A stretch of 64,000 bases of DNA from an uncultured Sphingomonadaceae bacterium (GTDB lineage Bacteria > Pseudomonadota > Alphaproteobacteria > Sphingomonadales > Sphingomonadaceae), in assembly GCA_947493215.1 (NCBI GenBank), contig CANLQE010000001.1:1985404-2049403 (forward strand). The letters run 5' to 3'. Below, piece after piece: positions 16,747 to 27,110 of this stretch (positions are counted from its first letter, which is position 1; each line of letters opens with the position of its first letter). Under the pieces are notes generated by a model, which saw only the letters and a program-made list of their open reading frames with translations, was not told the origin of the DNA and searched no databases. The position numbers and the translations under genes were made by a program.

Positions 16747-17121
16747 GTGGTCGATCTATCCGAATATGCGCCAATACTGCTGTTTCTAGCAGTGGCCCTT
16801 GGTCTGTCAGCGCTTTTTGTTTTCCTGCCCATGGGTGTGTCACGATTGACCGGAACCCATAGTCCAGACGCCGAGAAACTGTCCGAATATGAATGTGGTT
16901 TTCCTGCATTTGAAGATTCACGCAGTCAGTTTGATGTGCGTTTCTATCTTGTAGCCATCTTGTTCATCATTTTTGATCTGGAGGCAGCCTTTCTGTATCC
17001 GTGGGCGGTTTCTCTTGGGCAAATCGGGTGGATTGGCTGGTCGTCGATGATGATCTTCTTGGTAATCCTAACGGTTGGATTTATTTACGAATGGAAAATG
17101 GGAGCGCTCGATTGGGAGTAG
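16747..17121 (+). CDS. nuoA: NADH-quinone oxidoreductase subunit A
   Basis: Membrane subunit of complex I, 124 residues, three transmembrane helices. The conserved loop [20 protein letters not shown] carries the Cys of the quinone-side loop, and [15 protein letters not shown] is the family signature in the second helix. The start is a GTG. It opens the nuo operon, which runs without a terminator to nuoN at 32118. Confidence 0.96.
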   Translation: MVDLSEYAPILLFLAVALGLSALFVFLPMGVSRLTGTHSPDAEKLSEYECGFPAFEDSRSQFDVRFYLVAILFIIFDLEAAFLYPWAVSLGQIGWIGWSSMMIFLVILTVGFIYEWKMGALDWE

Positions 17122-17678
17122 AATCTACCAGCAACGTTATCTTGAATGCTGATGGAACGCCGATGGCGCCCAACACGCAGCCTGATGAGGCGTTTTTCAA
17201 AGACCTGAATTCGGAAGTGAATGACAAGGGTTTTCTTGTCACGTCCACCGAAGACCTTTTTCAATGGGCGCGCACCGGTTCGCTTTGGTGGATGACGTTC
17301 GGCCTGGCTTGCTGTGCGGTCGAGATGATCCATGTCAATATGCCGCGCTACGACATGGAGCGCTTTGGCGTTGCGCCGCGCGCTAGCCCGCGTCAATCGG
17401 ACGTGATGATCGTGGCCGGTACTTTGTGCAACAAGATGGCTCCGGCGCTGCGCAAGGTTTATGACCAGATGTCAGAACCGAAATATGTGATCTCTATGGG
17501 ATCATGTGCGAATGGCGGTGGATATTATCACTATAGCTATTCGGTGGTGCGCGGATGTGACCGGATCGTACCGGTTGATATTTATGTCCCGGGATGCCCG
17601 CCAACGGCTGAAGCGTTGCTTTACGGTGTCATGCAATTGCAGCGGAAAATCCGCCGCATCGGCACGTTAGAGCGTTAA
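17112..17678 (+). CDS. nuoB: NADH-quinone oxidoreductase subunit B
   Basis: Carries cluster N2 at the end of the iron-sulfur chain. I place the start at TTG 17112 (MGVESTSN, overlapping nuoA by 10 bases) because GGGAG lies 7 bases upstream; the in-frame ATG at 17091 has no ribosome site. The ligands Cys67, Cys68, Cys132 and Cys162 are all present ([24 protein letters not shown]). Length 188, normal for the family. Confidence 0.93.
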   Translation: MGVESTSNVILNADGTPMAPNTQPDEAFFKDLNSEVNDKGFLVTSTEDLFQWARTGSLWWMTFGLACCAVEMIHVNMPRYDMERFGVAPRASPRQSDVMIVAGTLCNKMAPALRKVYDQMSEPKYVISMGSCANGGGYYHYSYSVVRGCDRIVPVDIYVPGCPPTAEALLYGVMQLQRKIRRIGTLER

Positions 17679-17679
17679 T

Positions 17680-18324
17680 ATGGCAAACGGGGCCCCCATA
17701 ATTTCCAGCAACGAAGGCGTTGCTGCCGCGCTTGCCAAATCCTTGGGCGCAGCGGTGCTTGATACAGTTGAGGCCTATGATGAGATCAGCTTTACCGTTG
17801 ATCGCAAAAAGCTGCCTGCCGTAATGGACAAGTTGCGCGACAAACATGAATATCAGCAACTCGTTGAGATTGCCGGTGTCGATTATCCCGAACGGCCGGA
17901 GCGGTTCGAGATTTGCTATCATCTGCTCAGCCTGACCAAAAACCATCGCATCCGTGTGAAGGTTACAACCGACGAAGATACGCCGGTTCCAACCGTGACT
18001 CATATCTGGGAAGTTGCCGGCTGGCTGGAGCGTGAAGTATTTGATCTTTACGGCGTGCTATTTGATGGCAATGCCGACTTGCGGCGCATTCTTACCGATT
18101 ATGGTTTTCAGGGCCATCCTTTCCGCAAGGATTTTCCGCTTACTGGCTATGTCGAAATGCGCTATTCCGAGGAAGCCAAGCGGGTGGTTTACGAACCCGT
18201 GAAACTGGCACAGGATTTTCGTAGCTTCGATTTTATGTCACCATGGGAAGGCGCGGATTACATCCTGCCGGGTGACGAGAAGTCAGAAGATGGTGACGAT
18301 AAGGGAGCCAAAAATAATGGCTGA
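17680..18324 (+). CDS. nuoC: NADH-quinone oxidoreductase subunit C
   Basis: The 30-kDa peripheral-arm subunit, 214 residues. The signature ERVFDLYG-type sequence reads [20 protein letters not shown], followed by [16 protein letters not shown], which packs against NuoD. An acidic tail ([13 protein letters not shown]) is extra to the core. Its ATG lies 1 base after the nuoB stop, and its stop overlaps nuoD by 8 bases. It is not fused to nuoD, unlike in E. coli. Confidence 0.95.
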   Translation: MANGAPIISSNEGVAAALAKSLGAAVLDTVEAYDEISFTVDRKKLPAVMDKLRDKHEYQQLVEIAGVDYPERPERFEICYHLLSLTKNHRIRVKVTTDEDTPVPTVTHIWEVAGWLEREVFDLYGVLFDGNADLRRILTDYGFQGHPFRKDFPLTGYVEMRYSEEAKRVVYEPVKLAQDFRSFDFMSPWEGADYILPGDEKSEDGDDKGAKNNG

Positions 18325-19549
18325 TTATCTCGACGAGATGGATCATATGGCCGACGAGGCTGATCCCACGGTCGGTGATCTGGAAATCCAGAATTACACG
18401 ATCAACTTTGGCCCGCAGCATCCTGCGGCGCACGGTGTCTTGCGGCTGGTGATGGAGCTCGACGGTGAGATTGTTGAGCGTCTTGATCCGCATGTTGGCC
18501 TGCTGCACCGCGGCACCGAAAAGCTGATTGAGCATAAAACATATTTGCAGGCTTTGCCTTATTTTGATCGGCTGGATTATTGTTCGCCGCTCGCGATGGA
18601 GCATAGCTATGTGCTCGCGATTGAGAAATTGCTCGATCTCGAAGTGCCTTTGCGCGGTCAATATTTGCGGGTGTTATTCGCTGAGCTGACCCGTATCTGC
18701 AATCATATGCTGAACATCGGCGCCCATGTGATGGATGTTGGCGCGATGACGCCCAATATCTGGGTGTTTGAAATTCGCGAGCAATGCCTGGAGTTTTTCG
18801 AGCGGGCCAGCGGCGCCCGTATGCACAGCGCCTGGTTCCGCCCCGGCGGCGTGCATCAGGACGTGCCGTTGAAATTGCTCACCGATATGGCGGATTGGCT
18901 CGACGAGTTTCCGACCCTGTTTGAAGACGCAATGAGCCTCGTCACCGGCAACCGCATATTCAAACAGCGCAATGTTGATATTGCGATCGTGTCTAAAGAA
19001 GATGCGGTACGGTGGGGCTTTTCCGGTCCGATGATCCGTGGCAGCGGCATCGCTTGGGATTTGCGCAAGTCGCAGCCTTATGACGTTTACGACCGCATGG
19101 AATTTGATGTGCCAGTTGGTACGCGTGGCGATTGCTATGACCGGTTCATGGTCCGGGTCGAGGAAGTGCGCCAGTCGGCTCGCATCATGCGGCAGTGCCT
19201 GAACGAAATGCCGGAAGGCCCCGTGGCTAGCAGCGATCGCAAAGTCGTCCCGCCCAAACGCGCTGAGATGAAACAGTCGATGGAAGCGCTGATCCATCAC
19301 TTTAAACTCTATACCGAAGGTTTCCACGTCCCCGCCGGTGAAGTCTATGTCGCGACCGAGAGCCCGAAAGGCGAATTCGGCGTTTATCTGGTCAGCGATG
19401 GCAGTAACAAGCCTTATCGCTGCAAGATACGTCCGACTGCTTTCTCGCATCTGCAGGCGATGGATTTCATGTCCAAGGGCCATATGCTTGCCGATGCTAC
19501 GGCGATCTTGGGCGCGATGGATATTGTGTTCGGGGAGTGTGACCGTTGA
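18317..19549 (+). CDS. nuoD: NADH-quinone oxidoreductase subunit D
   Basis: The 49-kDa subunit that forms the quinone pocket with NuoB, 410 residues. [15 protein letters not shown] near residues 33-47 contains the quinone-site His; [23 protein letters not shown] and the C-terminal [14 protein letters not shown] are typical. The start ATG 18317 ([10 protein letters not shown]) is inside the end of nuoC; an earlier in-frame ATG would add residues unlike the family. The stop TGA overlaps the TTG of the next small gene. Confidence 0.96.
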   Translation: MADYLDEMDHMADEADPTVGDLEIQNYTINFGPQHPAAHGVLRLVMELDGEIVERLDPHVGLLHRGTEKLIEHKTYLQALPYFDRLDYCSPLAMEHSYVLAIEKLLDLEVPLRGQYLRVLFAELTRICNHMLNIGAHVMDVGAMTPNIWVFEIREQCLEFFERASGARMHSAWFRPGGVHQDVPLKLLTDMADWLDEFPTLFEDAMSLVTGNRIFKQRNVDIAIVSKEDAVRWGFSGPMIRGSGIAWDLRKSQPYDVYDRMEFDVPVGTRGDCYDRFMVRVEEVRQSARIMRQCLNEMPEGPVASSDRKVVPPKRAEMKQSMEALIHHFKLYTEGFHVPAGEVYVATESPKGEFGVYLVSDGSNKPYRCKIRPTAFSHLQAMDFMSKGHMLADATAILGAMDIVFGECDR

Positions 19550-19728
19550 TCGGGCGCGAGATATTCATTTTTATCGCCGCATTTGCTGTGTTTGCCTCGG
19601 CCGTGGCCGGTTATATGGCCGCGTTCCATGGTGAGGTCAGTCTAAAGGAAGTACTGTCAAATGCCTTTGCGGCCGTTGTCGGGCTCTATGCTGGCCGTTT
19701 TCTTGAACGGAAATTGAGCCATGGCTGA
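19546..19728 (+). CDS. Small membrane protein inside nuo operon (60 aa)
   Basis: Two hydrophobic segments (residues about 6-26 and 38-52) around a short polar loop, ending in [10 protein letters not shown]. No family is recognised. TTG start overlapping the nuoD stop (TTGA), and its end overlaps the next ORF by 8 bases. This tight packing in both directions is the main evidence that it is translated. An assembly or accessory role for complex I is only a guess. Confidence 0.55.
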   Translation: MIGREIFIFIAAFAVFASAVAGYMAAFHGEVSLKEVLSNAFAAVVGLYAGRFLERKLSHG

Positions 19729-19972
19729 TGCCCCAAAAACTTCCAAACGCTGGAGGCTCGGTGGTGGTGCCACGGTGTTTGTGATTGTCGCAATCATGTT
19801 GCTTTGGGAATTGTGGCAGCCTGCGAACATGCTGTGGAACATCATATTATTGACTTTGACAGTCGGATTGATCGTCGCAGGGTTCTGGTTGAACATATAT
19901 TTTTCAAAGCATTGGGACGAAATTGGGGAAGCGCGTTTTGATACGCGAAACAAAAGTGATGTAGATGGCTGA
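19721..19972 (+). CDS. Small two-TM membrane protein inside nuo operon (83 aa)
   Basis: A basic N-terminus ([15 protein letters not shown]) precedes two transmembrane helices (about 17-35 and 38-58), and the C-terminus is acidic (SKHWDEIGEARFDTRNKSD). Unrecognised. The ATG overlaps the upstream small gene by 8 bases and the stop overlaps nuoE by 8 bases. Insertions of short membrane ORFs between nuoD and nuoE are known in other Alphaproteobacteria, but I cannot name this family. Confidence 0.65.
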   Translation: MADAPKTSKRWRLGGGATVFVIVAIMLLWELWQPANMLWNIILLTLTVGLIVAGFWLNIYFSKHWDEIGEARFDTRNKSDVDG

Positions 19973-20630
19973 AGCTGCAAATATTCCAGACGAGATTGAA
20001 GTGCGCGCCAAATGGGGTGATTTCAAATTCACGCCAGCGAATGAAAAACTCGCCAAATGGCAGATTGCGAAATATCCTGAAGGACGTCAGAAATCCGCAG
20101 TCATGGCATTGCTTGATCTGGCCCAACGTCAGGTTGGCGCAGATACGAAAACGCAGGGCTGGCTGCCGGTTCCGGTGATTGAATATGTCTCCGCCTATTT
20201 GGATATGCCATATATGCGGACCTATGAAGTCGCGACATTCTATACCATGTATAATCTCGCTCCGGTTGGCCGTTTCCATGTGCAGGTTTGCGGAACCACG
20301 CCTTGCATGCTGCGCGGCAGCGACGACGTGATGGCTGCCTGCAAGAACAAGGGCATGGCCAAGGGCAAAACAACACCAGATGGCCTGTTCACGCTGACCG
20401 AGGTTGAGTGCATGGGCAATTGTTCCAACGCGCCGATGGTTCAGATTAACGACGATAATTACGAAGATCTCGATTACGATATAATGACCCGTATTTTGGA
20501 AGACTTGGCCGAAGGCAAAGAGATTTCGGTCGGTTCGCAAATTGGTCGCAAGACTAGCGAACCCAAAGGTGGTCCGGTGACTTTGAGAGAAATGGTCAAA
20601 GCCAATCACGACTATCGGAAGGAGTGGTAA
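19965..20630 (+). CDS. nuoE: NADH-quinone oxidoreductase subunit E
   Basis: The 24-kDa subunit carrying cluster N1a, 221 residues. The thioredoxin-like fold shows the ligands CGTTPC (Cys109, Cys114) and CMGNC (Cys149, Cys153), with YEVATFYTMYNL before them. A C-terminal extension of about 40 residues (SQIGRKTSEPKGG...NHDYRKEW) is common in Alphaproteobacteria. Followed after one base by a 30-codon ORF and then nuoF. Confidence 0.95.
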   Translation: MAEAANIPDEIEVRAKWGDFKFTPANEKLAKWQIAKYPEGRQKSAVMALLDLAQRQVGADTKTQGWLPVPVIEYVSAYLDMPYMRTYEVATFYTMYNLAPVGRFHVQVCGTTPCMLRGSDDVMAACKNKGMAKGKTTPDGLFTLTEVECMGNCSNAPMVQINDDNYEDLDYDIMTRILEDLAEGKEISVGSQIGRKTSEPKGGPVTLREMVKANHDYRKEW

Positions 20631-20631
20631 G

Positions 20632-20724
20632 ATGCTGCTCGACGGATATGCAGGATGGGTTGCGTTGGCGGTTGTTGCCATTGCCATTGCAGGTGGTCTT
20701 TGGGGCCGCAGGAGTAAGAAATAA
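20632..20724 (+). CDS. 30-residue single-TM mini-protein between nuoE and nuoF
   Basis: An ATG at 20632, one base after the nuoE stop, opens 30 codons: a short polar start (MLLDGYAG), a hydrophobic helix ([16 protein letters not shown]) and a basic end (GRRSKK). The TAA at 20722-20724 shares its last base with the nuoF ATG (TAATG). GGAG lies shortly before the start. The topology rule (positive tail inside) and the tight overlap on both sides argue for a real gene. It is too short for most gene finders. Confidence 0.6.
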   Translation: MLLDGYAGWVALAVVAIAIAGGLWGRRSKK

Positions 20725-22031
20725 TGGGTTTTGATTTCCTGCAGGACAAAGATCGTATCTTTACCAACGTCTATGGCTTTCAGTCATGGGACCTGAAGGC
20801 CGCGCAAAAGCGCGGTGATTGGGACAAGACTGCTGATATTATCAAACGCGGTAATGACAAGATTATCGAAGAAATGAAGGAAAGCGGCCTGCGCGGTCGC
20901 GGCGGCGCTGGTTTTCCAACCGGGCTGAAATGGTCCTTCATGCCAAAAGAGTCGCCGGATGGACGTCCGAGTTTTCTAGTTATCAACGCTGATGAATCTG
21001 AGCCCGGTTCCTGCAAAGACCGCGAAATATTGCGCAATGATCCGCATAAGCTGATCGAGGGCGCTTTGATCGCTGGTTTCGCCATGCGAGCCCGCGCTGC
21101 CTATATCTATATTCGCGGCGAATATATCATGGAAGCCAAGGTCATGGAGGCGGCCGTCAAGGAAGCCTATGACGCTGGCCTGATCGGCAAGAACGCTTCA
21201 AAATCCGGCTATGATTTTGATGTGTTCGTCCATCGCGGTGCGGGCGCCTATATTTGCGGTGAAGAAACCGCGATGATCGAAAGCTTGGAAGGCAAAAAAG
21301 GGCAGCCGCGCCTGAAACCGCCATTTCCTGCCGGCGCTGGCCTTTATGGTTGTCCGACGACTGTTAACAATGTTGAGTCCATTGCGGTGGTGCCAACGAT
21401 CCTGCGCCGCGGCGCCAGCTGGTTTGCTGGCTTTGGCCGCGAAAATAACCATGGCACAAAATTGTTTCAGGTTTCCGGCCATGTCGACAAGCCAGCCGTT
21501 TTTGAAGAAGCAATGTCTATCCCGTTCAAAGACATGATCGAAAAGCATTGCGGCGGCATTACCGGAGGTTGGGACAATCTGCTCGCGGTTATTCCCGGTG
21601 GTTCGTCTGTGCCTTTGGTACCGGCCGAGCAAATCATGGACGCGCCGATGGATTTTGACGGGCTCAAGGACGTCGGTTCAGGTCTTGGTACGGCGGCGGT
21701 GATCGTGATGGACAAGTCCACCGACATAGTCCGCGCGATTTCACGGCTCAGCTATTTCTACAAGCATGAAAGCTGCGGCCAATGTACGCCGTGCCGCGAA
21801 GGTACAGGCTGGATGTGGCGCGTGATGGAAAAAATGCGCGATGGCGATGCTGAGATTGGCGATATTGATACGCTTTATGAAGTGACCAAACAGGTTGAAG
21901 GCCATACGATCTGCGCGCTTGGCGATGCAGCGGCTTGGCCGATTCAGGGTTTAATCCGCCATTTCCGTCCGGAGATGGAACGGCGCATAAATGAGAACAA
22001 AGGCGCAGAAGTGCTGGAGGCGGCGGAGTGA
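20724..22031 (+). CDS. nuoF: NADH-quinone oxidoreductase subunit F
   Basis: Binds NADH, FMN and cluster N3; 435 residues. The glycine-rich NADH/FMN loop [11 protein letters not shown] is at 57-67, the FMN-site [15 protein letters not shown] follows, and the 4Fe-4S ligands lie in [13 protein letters not shown] near residues 350-362 with the fourth Cys in [14 protein letters not shown]. The start overlaps the 30-residue ORF (TAATG). The TGA stop overlaps the next gene (TGATG). Confidence 0.97.
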   Translation: MGFDFLQDKDRIFTNVYGFQSWDLKAAQKRGDWDKTADIIKRGNDKIIEEMKESGLRGRGGAGFPTGLKWSFMPKESPDGRPSFLVINADESEPGSCKDREILRNDPHKLIEGALIAGFAMRARAAYIYIRGEYIMEAKVMEAAVKEAYDAGLIGKNASKSGYDFDVFVHRGAGAYICGEETAMIESLEGKKGQPRLKPPFPAGAGLYGCPTTVNNVESIAVVPTILRRGASWFAGFGRENNHGTKLFQVSGHVDKPAVFEEAMSIPFKDMIEKHCGGITGGWDNLLAVIPGGSSVPLVPAEQIMDAPMDFDGLKDVGSGLGTAAVIVMDKSTDIVRAISRLSYFYKHESCGQCTPCREGTGWMWRVMEKMRDGDAEIGDIDTLYEVTKQVEGHTICALGDAAAWPIQGLIRHFRPEMERRINENKGAEVLEAAE

Positions 22032-22618
22032 TGAAAATATCGTTTTCGGCTCTCGTTAGAGTTGCTTTATGTTTGTCGGTTTTTCCCGTTGTTGCATTTT
22101 CTTCTGCTCCAGCAAGTGCTGGAGCATTGGAGAAAAACATAGCACAGTGCGCGTCACAGCAGGCTCCAGTTTCCGCGCAGAACTGGATGTCGATGGAGAT
22201 TCCAAAACAGAATTTGAATTTTCTAAAATTGGCCAATCAGGATGCTTTGGGTCTTCGTTTGCTAGCGATATGTAGCACTGAAAACCCAACCCCTAAGATG
22301 CCGAAATGGAAAAGCCTTCATAAAGCTGTTTTAAAATCGCTAGCAAAAGCTGATCCGTTGGGAACAGGCGAGGATGGTGTTGTGGAACTATGTACTTCTA
22401 CAGCCGACGTCGATGGGGAAATCATTCCCTTCAAAGTCGATATTGCGATCGTCGCCCAAAATGATCGAAATATCGTAACAACCCAGCATTTTGGGCATAC
22501 CGAAAAATGGGGTCCAGTTCCGCTGCCAAGAGACTTATATACAGTGCCTCCGGCGGATGCAAAAGTCGCCACAACATGCAAAAAAATCTCTTCTGATGGG
22601 AGTCTAGCTGATGCCTAA
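22031..22618 (+). CDS. Exported Cys-containing protein between nuoF and nuoG (195 aa)
   Basis: No family recognised. Signal peptide [20 protein letters not shown] with cleavage probably after ASA near residue 30, so a periplasmic protein. The mature part has four Cys (in AQCASQ, AICSTEN, ELCTST, TTCKKI), enough for two disulfides, and an otherwise mixed alpha/beta composition. It overlaps nuoF (TGATG) and nuoG (8 bases), so it is fully embedded in the complex I operon, although an exported protein has no evident place in the cytosolic arm. A GTG one codon upstream is an alternative start. Horizontal insertion is possible, but nothing such as repeats flanks it. Confidence 0.75.
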   Translation: MKISFSALVRVALCLSVFPVVAFSSAPASAGALEKNIAQCASQQAPVSAQNWMSMEIPKQNLNFLKLANQDALGLRLLAICSTENPTPKMPKWKSLHKAVLKSLAKADPLGTGEDGVVELCTSTADVDGEIIPFKVDIAIVAQNDRNIVTTQHFGHTEKWGPVPLPRDLYTVPPADAKVATTCKKISSDGSLADA

Positions 22619-24623
22619 AGTCACCGTAGATGGCATCGAACTCGAAGTTCCACAGGGCGCAACCGTGCTGCAGGCTGCGGAGCTTGCCGGTAAGGAAATT
22701 CCGCGTTTCTGCTATCATGAGCGCCTGAGCATTGCTGGCAATTGCCGCATGTGTCTGGTCGAAGTGAAGCCCGGACCGCCTAAGCCGCAAGCCAGCTGCG
22801 CGCTGCCTGCCGCCGAGGGACAGGAAATCCGGACCGATAGCGCAATGGTCAAAAAGGCTCGCGAAGGGGTGATGGAATTTCTCCTCATCAACCACCCGCT
22901 CGATTGCCCGATTTGCGATCAAGGCGGCGAGTGCGACTTGCAGGATCAGGCCATGGCCTATGGCAAGGGCGGATCGCGCTATGAAGAAAACAAACGCGCC
23001 GTAACCGAAAAATATATGGGGCCCGTGGTCAAGACGATCATGACGCGCTGCATCCATTGCACCCGTTGCGTCCGTTTTGCCGAAGAAGTGGCTGGCGTGG
23101 AAGAAATTGGCGCTATTGGACGCGGCGAGGGGATGGAGATTACCTCTTATCTCGAAGGCGCGGTACACAGCGAATTGAGCGGCAATGTTGTTGATCTGTG
23201 TCCCGTGGGCGCGCTCACCAGCAAACCTTATGCGTTTGAAGCGCGGCCTTGGGAACTGACCAAGACCATGGGCATTGATGTCATGGACGGCGTCGGCACC
23301 AATATCCGCATCGATAGCCGCGGCCGTGAAGTGCTGCGCTCCTTGCCGCGCGTCAATGATGACGTGAATGAGGAATGGGCGACCGACAAAACGCGTCATG
23401 CCATTGACGGCTTGATGAAGCGCCGCCTCGACAAGCCTTATATCCGGCAGAATGGTACGTTGGTGCCAGCTAGCTGGAACGACGCTTTTGAAGCCATTGC
23501 CGCGGTTAAAGCAGGCAGTTCGGTAGCCGCCGTTGCGGGCGACCTGGTCGATTGCGAAACCATGTACGCGACGAAAAAGCTGCTGAAATCCATGAAATCG
23601 GATATGCTCGAAGGACGCCAAACTGGGCTGTCTTATGATGTGTCCAATCTGGCGGCGGTGAATTTCAACACGACCATCGCGGGTATCGAAGAAGCTGATG
23701 TAATCGTCTTGGTCTCAACTAACCCGCGCTGGGAAGCCTCGTTGGTTAATACGCGTATCCGCAAGGCTGTGCGTAAGGGTGGCGCCAAAGTCTTTGGCAT
23801 TGGGCCAGAGGCAGATCAAACCTATCCGGTTGAATGGTTGGGTGATGATATGGGCTTGCTGGCCAAGCTCCCCAAGGCCGCAGCAGACGCGCTGAAAAAT
23901 GCCGAGAGACCGGCGCTTATATTAGGTGGCGGCGCGTTGAGCGTTGAAGGCGCGCATGGCGCAGCCTTGAAACTGGCAACAAAATATAAGCTGGTCCGGG
24001 ACGACTGGAATGGTTTCAACGTACTTCACATCGGCGCTTCGCGTACGGGCGGATTGATGCTCGGCTATGCTTATGATGGCGGCATTAAAGCGATCGCCGC
24101 GAAGAAACCAAAACTGCTTTTCTCGCTCGGCGCGGATGAAATGAATTACGACGCGTTTGAAAAAAGCTTTAAGGTTTACATCGGCCATCATGGTGATGCC
24201 GGCGCACATGCGGCCGATGTCATATTGCCAGCTGCTGCCTATACTGAGAAAAACGGGACTTATGTCAATTTGGAAGGGCGTGTCCAGCGGTCCAGCAAAG
24301 CAATTTTTGCCCCCGGTGATGCGCGCGAAGACTGGAGCATCTTGCGGGCTCTGTCCGAGGTGATGGGCAAAACGTTGCCCTTTGACAGTTTCGCAGAGCT
24401 GCGCGTCAAAATGGCGAAAGATCATCCGGAAATGGCTGAAGAAGGCCTTGTGTCGCTCAAATGGGCGCCGCCATCTGGATTGCCGGATAAGCCAAAGGGG
24501 CCGGGTGTTCATCCGATCAAGGATTTCTACCTGACCAACAGCATCGCCCGCGCCAGTGCGACGATGCAGCGCTGTTCGGCTGAATTGCTGCACGGGGACG
24601 ATATGCTGGAGGCAGCAGAATGA
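22611..24623 (+). CDS. nuoG: NADH-quinone oxidoreductase subunit G
   Basis: The 75-kDa subunit, 670 residues. All clusters have their ligands: 2Fe-2S Cys34, Cys45, Cys48, Cys63; N5 His95, Cys99, Cys102, Cys108; N4 Cys147, Cys150, Cys153, Cys197. The C-terminal part is a molybdopterin-oxidoreductase-like domain without the cofactor, ending [15 protein letters not shown]. The extra N7 ligand set of E. coli-type NuoG is not seen. Its ATGA stop overlaps nuoH. Confidence 0.96.
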   Translation: MPKVTVDGIELEVPQGATVLQAAELAGKEIPRFCYHERLSIAGNCRMCLVEVKPGPPKPQASCALPAAEGQEIRTDSAMVKKAREGVMEFLLINHPLDCPICDQGGECDLQDQAMAYGKGGSRYEENKRAVTEKYMGPVVKTIMTRCIHCTRCVRFAEEVAGVEEIGAIGRGEGMEITSYLEGAVHSELSGNVVDLCPVGALTSKPYAFEARPWELTKTMGIDVMDGVGTNIRIDSRGREVLRSLPRVNDDVNEEWATDKTRHAIDGLMKRRLDKPYIRQNGTLVPASWNDAFEAIAAVKAGSSVAAVAGDLVDCETMYATKKLLKSMKSDMLEGRQTGLSYDVSNLAAVNFNTTIAGIEEADVIVLVSTNPRWEASLVNTRIRKAVRKGGAKVFGIGPEADQTYPVEWLGDDMGLLAKLPKAAADALKNAERPALILGGGALSVEGAHGAALKLATKYKLVRDDWNGFNVLHIGASRTGGLMLGYAYDGGIKAIAAKKPKLLFSLGADEMNYDAFEKSFKVYIGHHGDAGAHAADVILPAAAYTEKNGTYVNLEGRVQRSSKAIFAPGDAREDWSILRALSEVMGKTLPFDSFAELRVKMAKDHPEMAEEGLVSLKWAPPSGLPDKPKGPGVHPIKDFYLTNSIARASATMQRCSAELLHGDDMLEAAE

Positions 24624-25666
24624 CCGCATATTTGCAATCTGTTCTTGGCGTTGAGTTGGGCTGGTTCGTCGGCACGCTCGCGTTGATCCTGTTGATCGCT
24701 CTGCCGCTTATGCTGGCGGTTGCGATGATCATCTATACCGATCGCAAGATTTGGGCGGCGATGGCGCTGCGCAAAGGCCCCAATGTGGTCGGGCCTTTTG
24801 GATTGCTGCAATCCTTTGCCGATGGCCTTAAGGTATTCCTTCAGGAAACGATCATTCCGTCCAGTGCGAACAAGGGTCTTTTCCTGCTCGCGCCGATCCT
24901 CACATTCACGGTCGCTTTGCTGGCTTGGGCGGTGATCCCGTTCAGCGAAGACATGGTGCTAGCGAATATCAATATCGGGCTTCTTTACATTCTCGCGATC
25001 AGCTCGCTTGGTGTTTATGGCGTCGTGATTGCGGGCTGGGCCAGTAACTCCAAATATCCGTTTTTCTCCGCGATGCGCGCAGCTGCTCAGATGATCAGCT
25101 ATGAAGTCTCCATCGGCTTCATTCTGATTTCCGTGGTGCTGTTCGCCGGAACCTTCAATCTGGTCGATATCATCAAGTCGCAAGACGGGCATATCTTCGG
25201 CATGGTCAATGCTTATGGCCTGAACCCGCTGCTATTTCCCATGGCAGTGATGTTTCTTATCGCTTCAATGGCGGAAACCGCGCGCCATCCCTTTGATCTG
25301 ACTGAGGCGGAATCTGAACTGGTAGCGGGCTATCAGACGGAATATTCTTCCATGGCCTTCGCGCTATTCTGGCTCGGTGAATATGCCAACATTCTTTTGA
25401 TGTGCGCGCTCAATGTGATCCTGTTCTGGGGAGGCTGGCTGCCACCGCTCAACGTGGACTGGATCCCGTGGTTTGATATTCCGGGTATATTCTGGCTGTT
25501 CGGCAAGATGTTCGTGATCTTCTTCATCTTCAGCTGGGTCATGGCGACTGTACCGCGTTACCGCTATGATCAGTTGATGCGTCTGGGCTGGAAGATATTC
25601 CTGCCGGTTTCAATTTTCTGGGTCGTTTTGGTAAGCGGCTATCTCATGCTGACGAGGTATGGCTAA
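24620..25666 (+). CDS. nuoH: NADH-quinone oxidoreductase subunit H
   Basis: Membrane subunit next to the quinone chamber, 348 residues and eight helices. [49 protein letters not shown] and the final [14 protein letters not shown] are the family landmarks, the second containing the acidic residues of the E-channel. Start and end overlap nuoG (ATGA) and nuoI (one base). Confidence 0.97.
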   Translation: MTAYLQSVLGVELGWFVGTLALILLIALPLMLAVAMIIYTDRKIWAAMALRKGPNVVGPFGLLQSFADGLKVFLQETIIPSSANKGLFLLAPILTFTVALLAWAVIPFSEDMVLANINIGLLYILAISSLGVYGVVIAGWASNSKYPFFSAMRAAAQMISYEVSIGFILISVVLFAGTFNLVDIIKSQDGHIFGMVNAYGLNPLLFPMAVMFLIASMAETARHPFDLTEAESELVAGYQTEYSSMAFALFWLGEYANILLMCALNVILFWGGWLPPLNVDWIPWFDIPGIFWLFGKMFVIFFIFSWVMATVPRYRYDQLMRLGWKIFLPVSIFWVVLVSGYLMLTRYG

Positions 25667-26151
25667 TGTCCATCGCACAAACCATCAAAGCGTTCACGCT
25701 TTACGAATTTATCGGCGCACATGCGTTGACGTTGAAATATTTCTTCAAGAAGAAGAAAACAATTAACTATCCCTATGAGAAGAACCCGATTTCTCCGCGA
25801 TTCCGGGGGGAGCATGTATTGCGCCGCTATCCCAATGGCGAGGAACGCTGCATTGCGTGCAAGCTTTGCGAAGCGGTATGCCCGGCGCAGGCGATTACGA
25901 TTGAGGCGGAACCGCGCGAAGACGGCAGCCGGCGGACCACGCGCTATGACATTGATATGACAAAATGCATTTACTGCGGCTTCTGTCAGGAAGCCTGTCC
26001 AGTGGATGCCGTCGTTGAAGGTCCGAATTTCGAATATTCGACCGAGACACGCGAAGAACTAATTTACGACAAAGCCAAATTGCTTGAAAATGGTGACAAA
26101 TGGGAGCGAGCCATCGCATCCAACCTTGCCGCCGACGCGCCCTACCGTTAA
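25666..26151 (+). CDS. nuoI: NADH-quinone oxidoreductase subunit I
   Basis: Ferredoxin-like subunit with clusters N6a and N6b, 161 residues. The two CxxCxxCxxxCP sets are complete: Cys62, 65, 68, 72 and Cys100, 103, 106, 110. An N-terminal amphipathic part anchors it to the membrane arm. A 41-base gap with no visible terminator leads to nuoJ. Confidence 0.97.
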   Translation: MSIAQTIKAFTLYEFIGAHALTLKYFFKKKKTINYPYEKNPISPRFRGEHVLRRYPNGEERCIACKLCEAVCPAQAITIEAEPREDGSRRTTRYDIDMTKCIYCGFCQEACPVDAVVEGPNFEYSTETREELIYDKAKLLENGDKWERAIASNLAADAPYR

Positions 26152-26192
26152 GGCGCTGACAGGATTCTAAGGGGGTTACGGAAACCGTTATA

Positions 26193-26804
26193 ATGCAAAT
26201 ATTTGCTTTCTATCTGTTCGCATCGATTGTCATCGCCAGCGCGGCTTTCTGTATCTTTGTGCGTAACCCGGTCCATAGTGTTTTATGGCTGATTTTGGCG
26301 TTTTTCAACGCTGCTGGCTTGATGCTTTTGGTGGGTGCGGAGTTTATCGCGGCCTTGTTGGTCATTGTTTATGTCGGGGCGGTGGCGGTATTATTCCTGT
26401 TCGTTGTGATGATGCTGGATATTGATTTTGCCGAATTGCGCGCCGGTTTCATGAAAAACCTGCCTCTTGGGCTTTTGCTGGCGCTTGTTTTGATGGCTGA
26501 AATAATCTTTGGCATCGGCGCATGGAGTGCCGGCGGCATGGGCGAAGCGACCGCTGTCGTCGGACCACAAGCAGGCGGGCCTTCTAATATCGAAGCCCTT
26601 GGCACGCTGCTTTACACCAAATATGTATTTTTGTTTGAGGCCGCTGGCCTTGTCTTGCTGGTCGCCATGGTTGGCGCAATCGTCTTGACCAACCGCAAAC
26701 GCGGCGGTGTCCGGGTTCAGAATATTCAAAGCCAAGTCAGAAGGCAGCCCGAAGACGCCACACGCAATGAGCAGCCCGAAGTCGGCAAGGGGGTCGAGCT
26801 ATGA
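26193..26804 (+). CDS. nuoJ: NADH-quinone oxidoreductase subunit J
   Basis: Membrane subunit with five helices, 203 residues. [21 protein letters not shown] and [25 protein letters not shown] (split over helices 2 and 3) are characteristic, the latter containing the pi-bulge helix. The tail after residue 170 is hydrophilic and unusually long ([16 protein letters not shown]). Overlaps nuoK by ATGA. Confidence 0.95.
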   Translation: MQIFAFYLFASIVIASAAFCIFVRNPVHSVLWLILAFFNAAGLMLLVGAEFIAALLVIVYVGAVAVLFLFVVMMLDIDFAELRAGFMKNLPLGLLLALVLMAEIIFGIGAWSAGGMGEATAVVGPQAGGPSNIEALGTLLYTKYVFLFEAAGLVLLVAMVGAIVLTNRKRGGVRVQNIQSQVRRQPEDATRNEQPEVGKGVEL

Positions 26805-27106
26805 TCGGTATTGAACATTATCTGGTGGTCAGCTCCATCCTGTTTGTGATGGGTATGCTTGGCATTTTTCTGAATCGCAAAAACATCATCATCATTTTGA
26901 TGGCGATTGAGTTGATCCTGCTCTCGGTCAATCTGAACCTGGTCGCATTTAGCGCGTTTCTGGGCGATATGACCGGACAGATTTTTGCCATGTTCGTATT
27001 GACGGTTGCTGCGGGCGAAGCGGCGATTGGACTTGCGATATTGGTTATCTATTTCCGTCAACGCGGCACGATTGCCGTTGATGATGTCAACCGGATGAAG
27101 GGTTAG
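26801..27106 (+). CDS. nuoK: NADH-quinone oxidoreductase subunit K
   Basis: Three-helix membrane subunit, 101 residues. The acidic channel residues lie in [15 protein letters not shown] and [13 protein letters not shown]; the ending of about 20 residues ([16 protein letters not shown]) is standard. It starts by overlapping nuoJ and lies 4 bases before nuoL. Confidence 0.96.
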   Translation: MIGIEHYLVVSSILFVMGMLGIFLNRKNIIIILMAIELILLSVNLNLVAFSAFLGDMTGQIFAMFVLTVAAGEAAIGLAILVIYFRQRGTIAVDDVNRMKG

Positions 27107-27110
27107 GGAC

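Noticed and set aside
22431-23621. A 396-codon minus-strand frame
   Set aside because: Antisense to nuoG, where the iron-sulfur ligand pattern is perfect; the frame is a by-product of codon bias. Similar shadows lie opposite nuoD (18674-19483), nuoE (19842-20687) and rnj (34244-35059).
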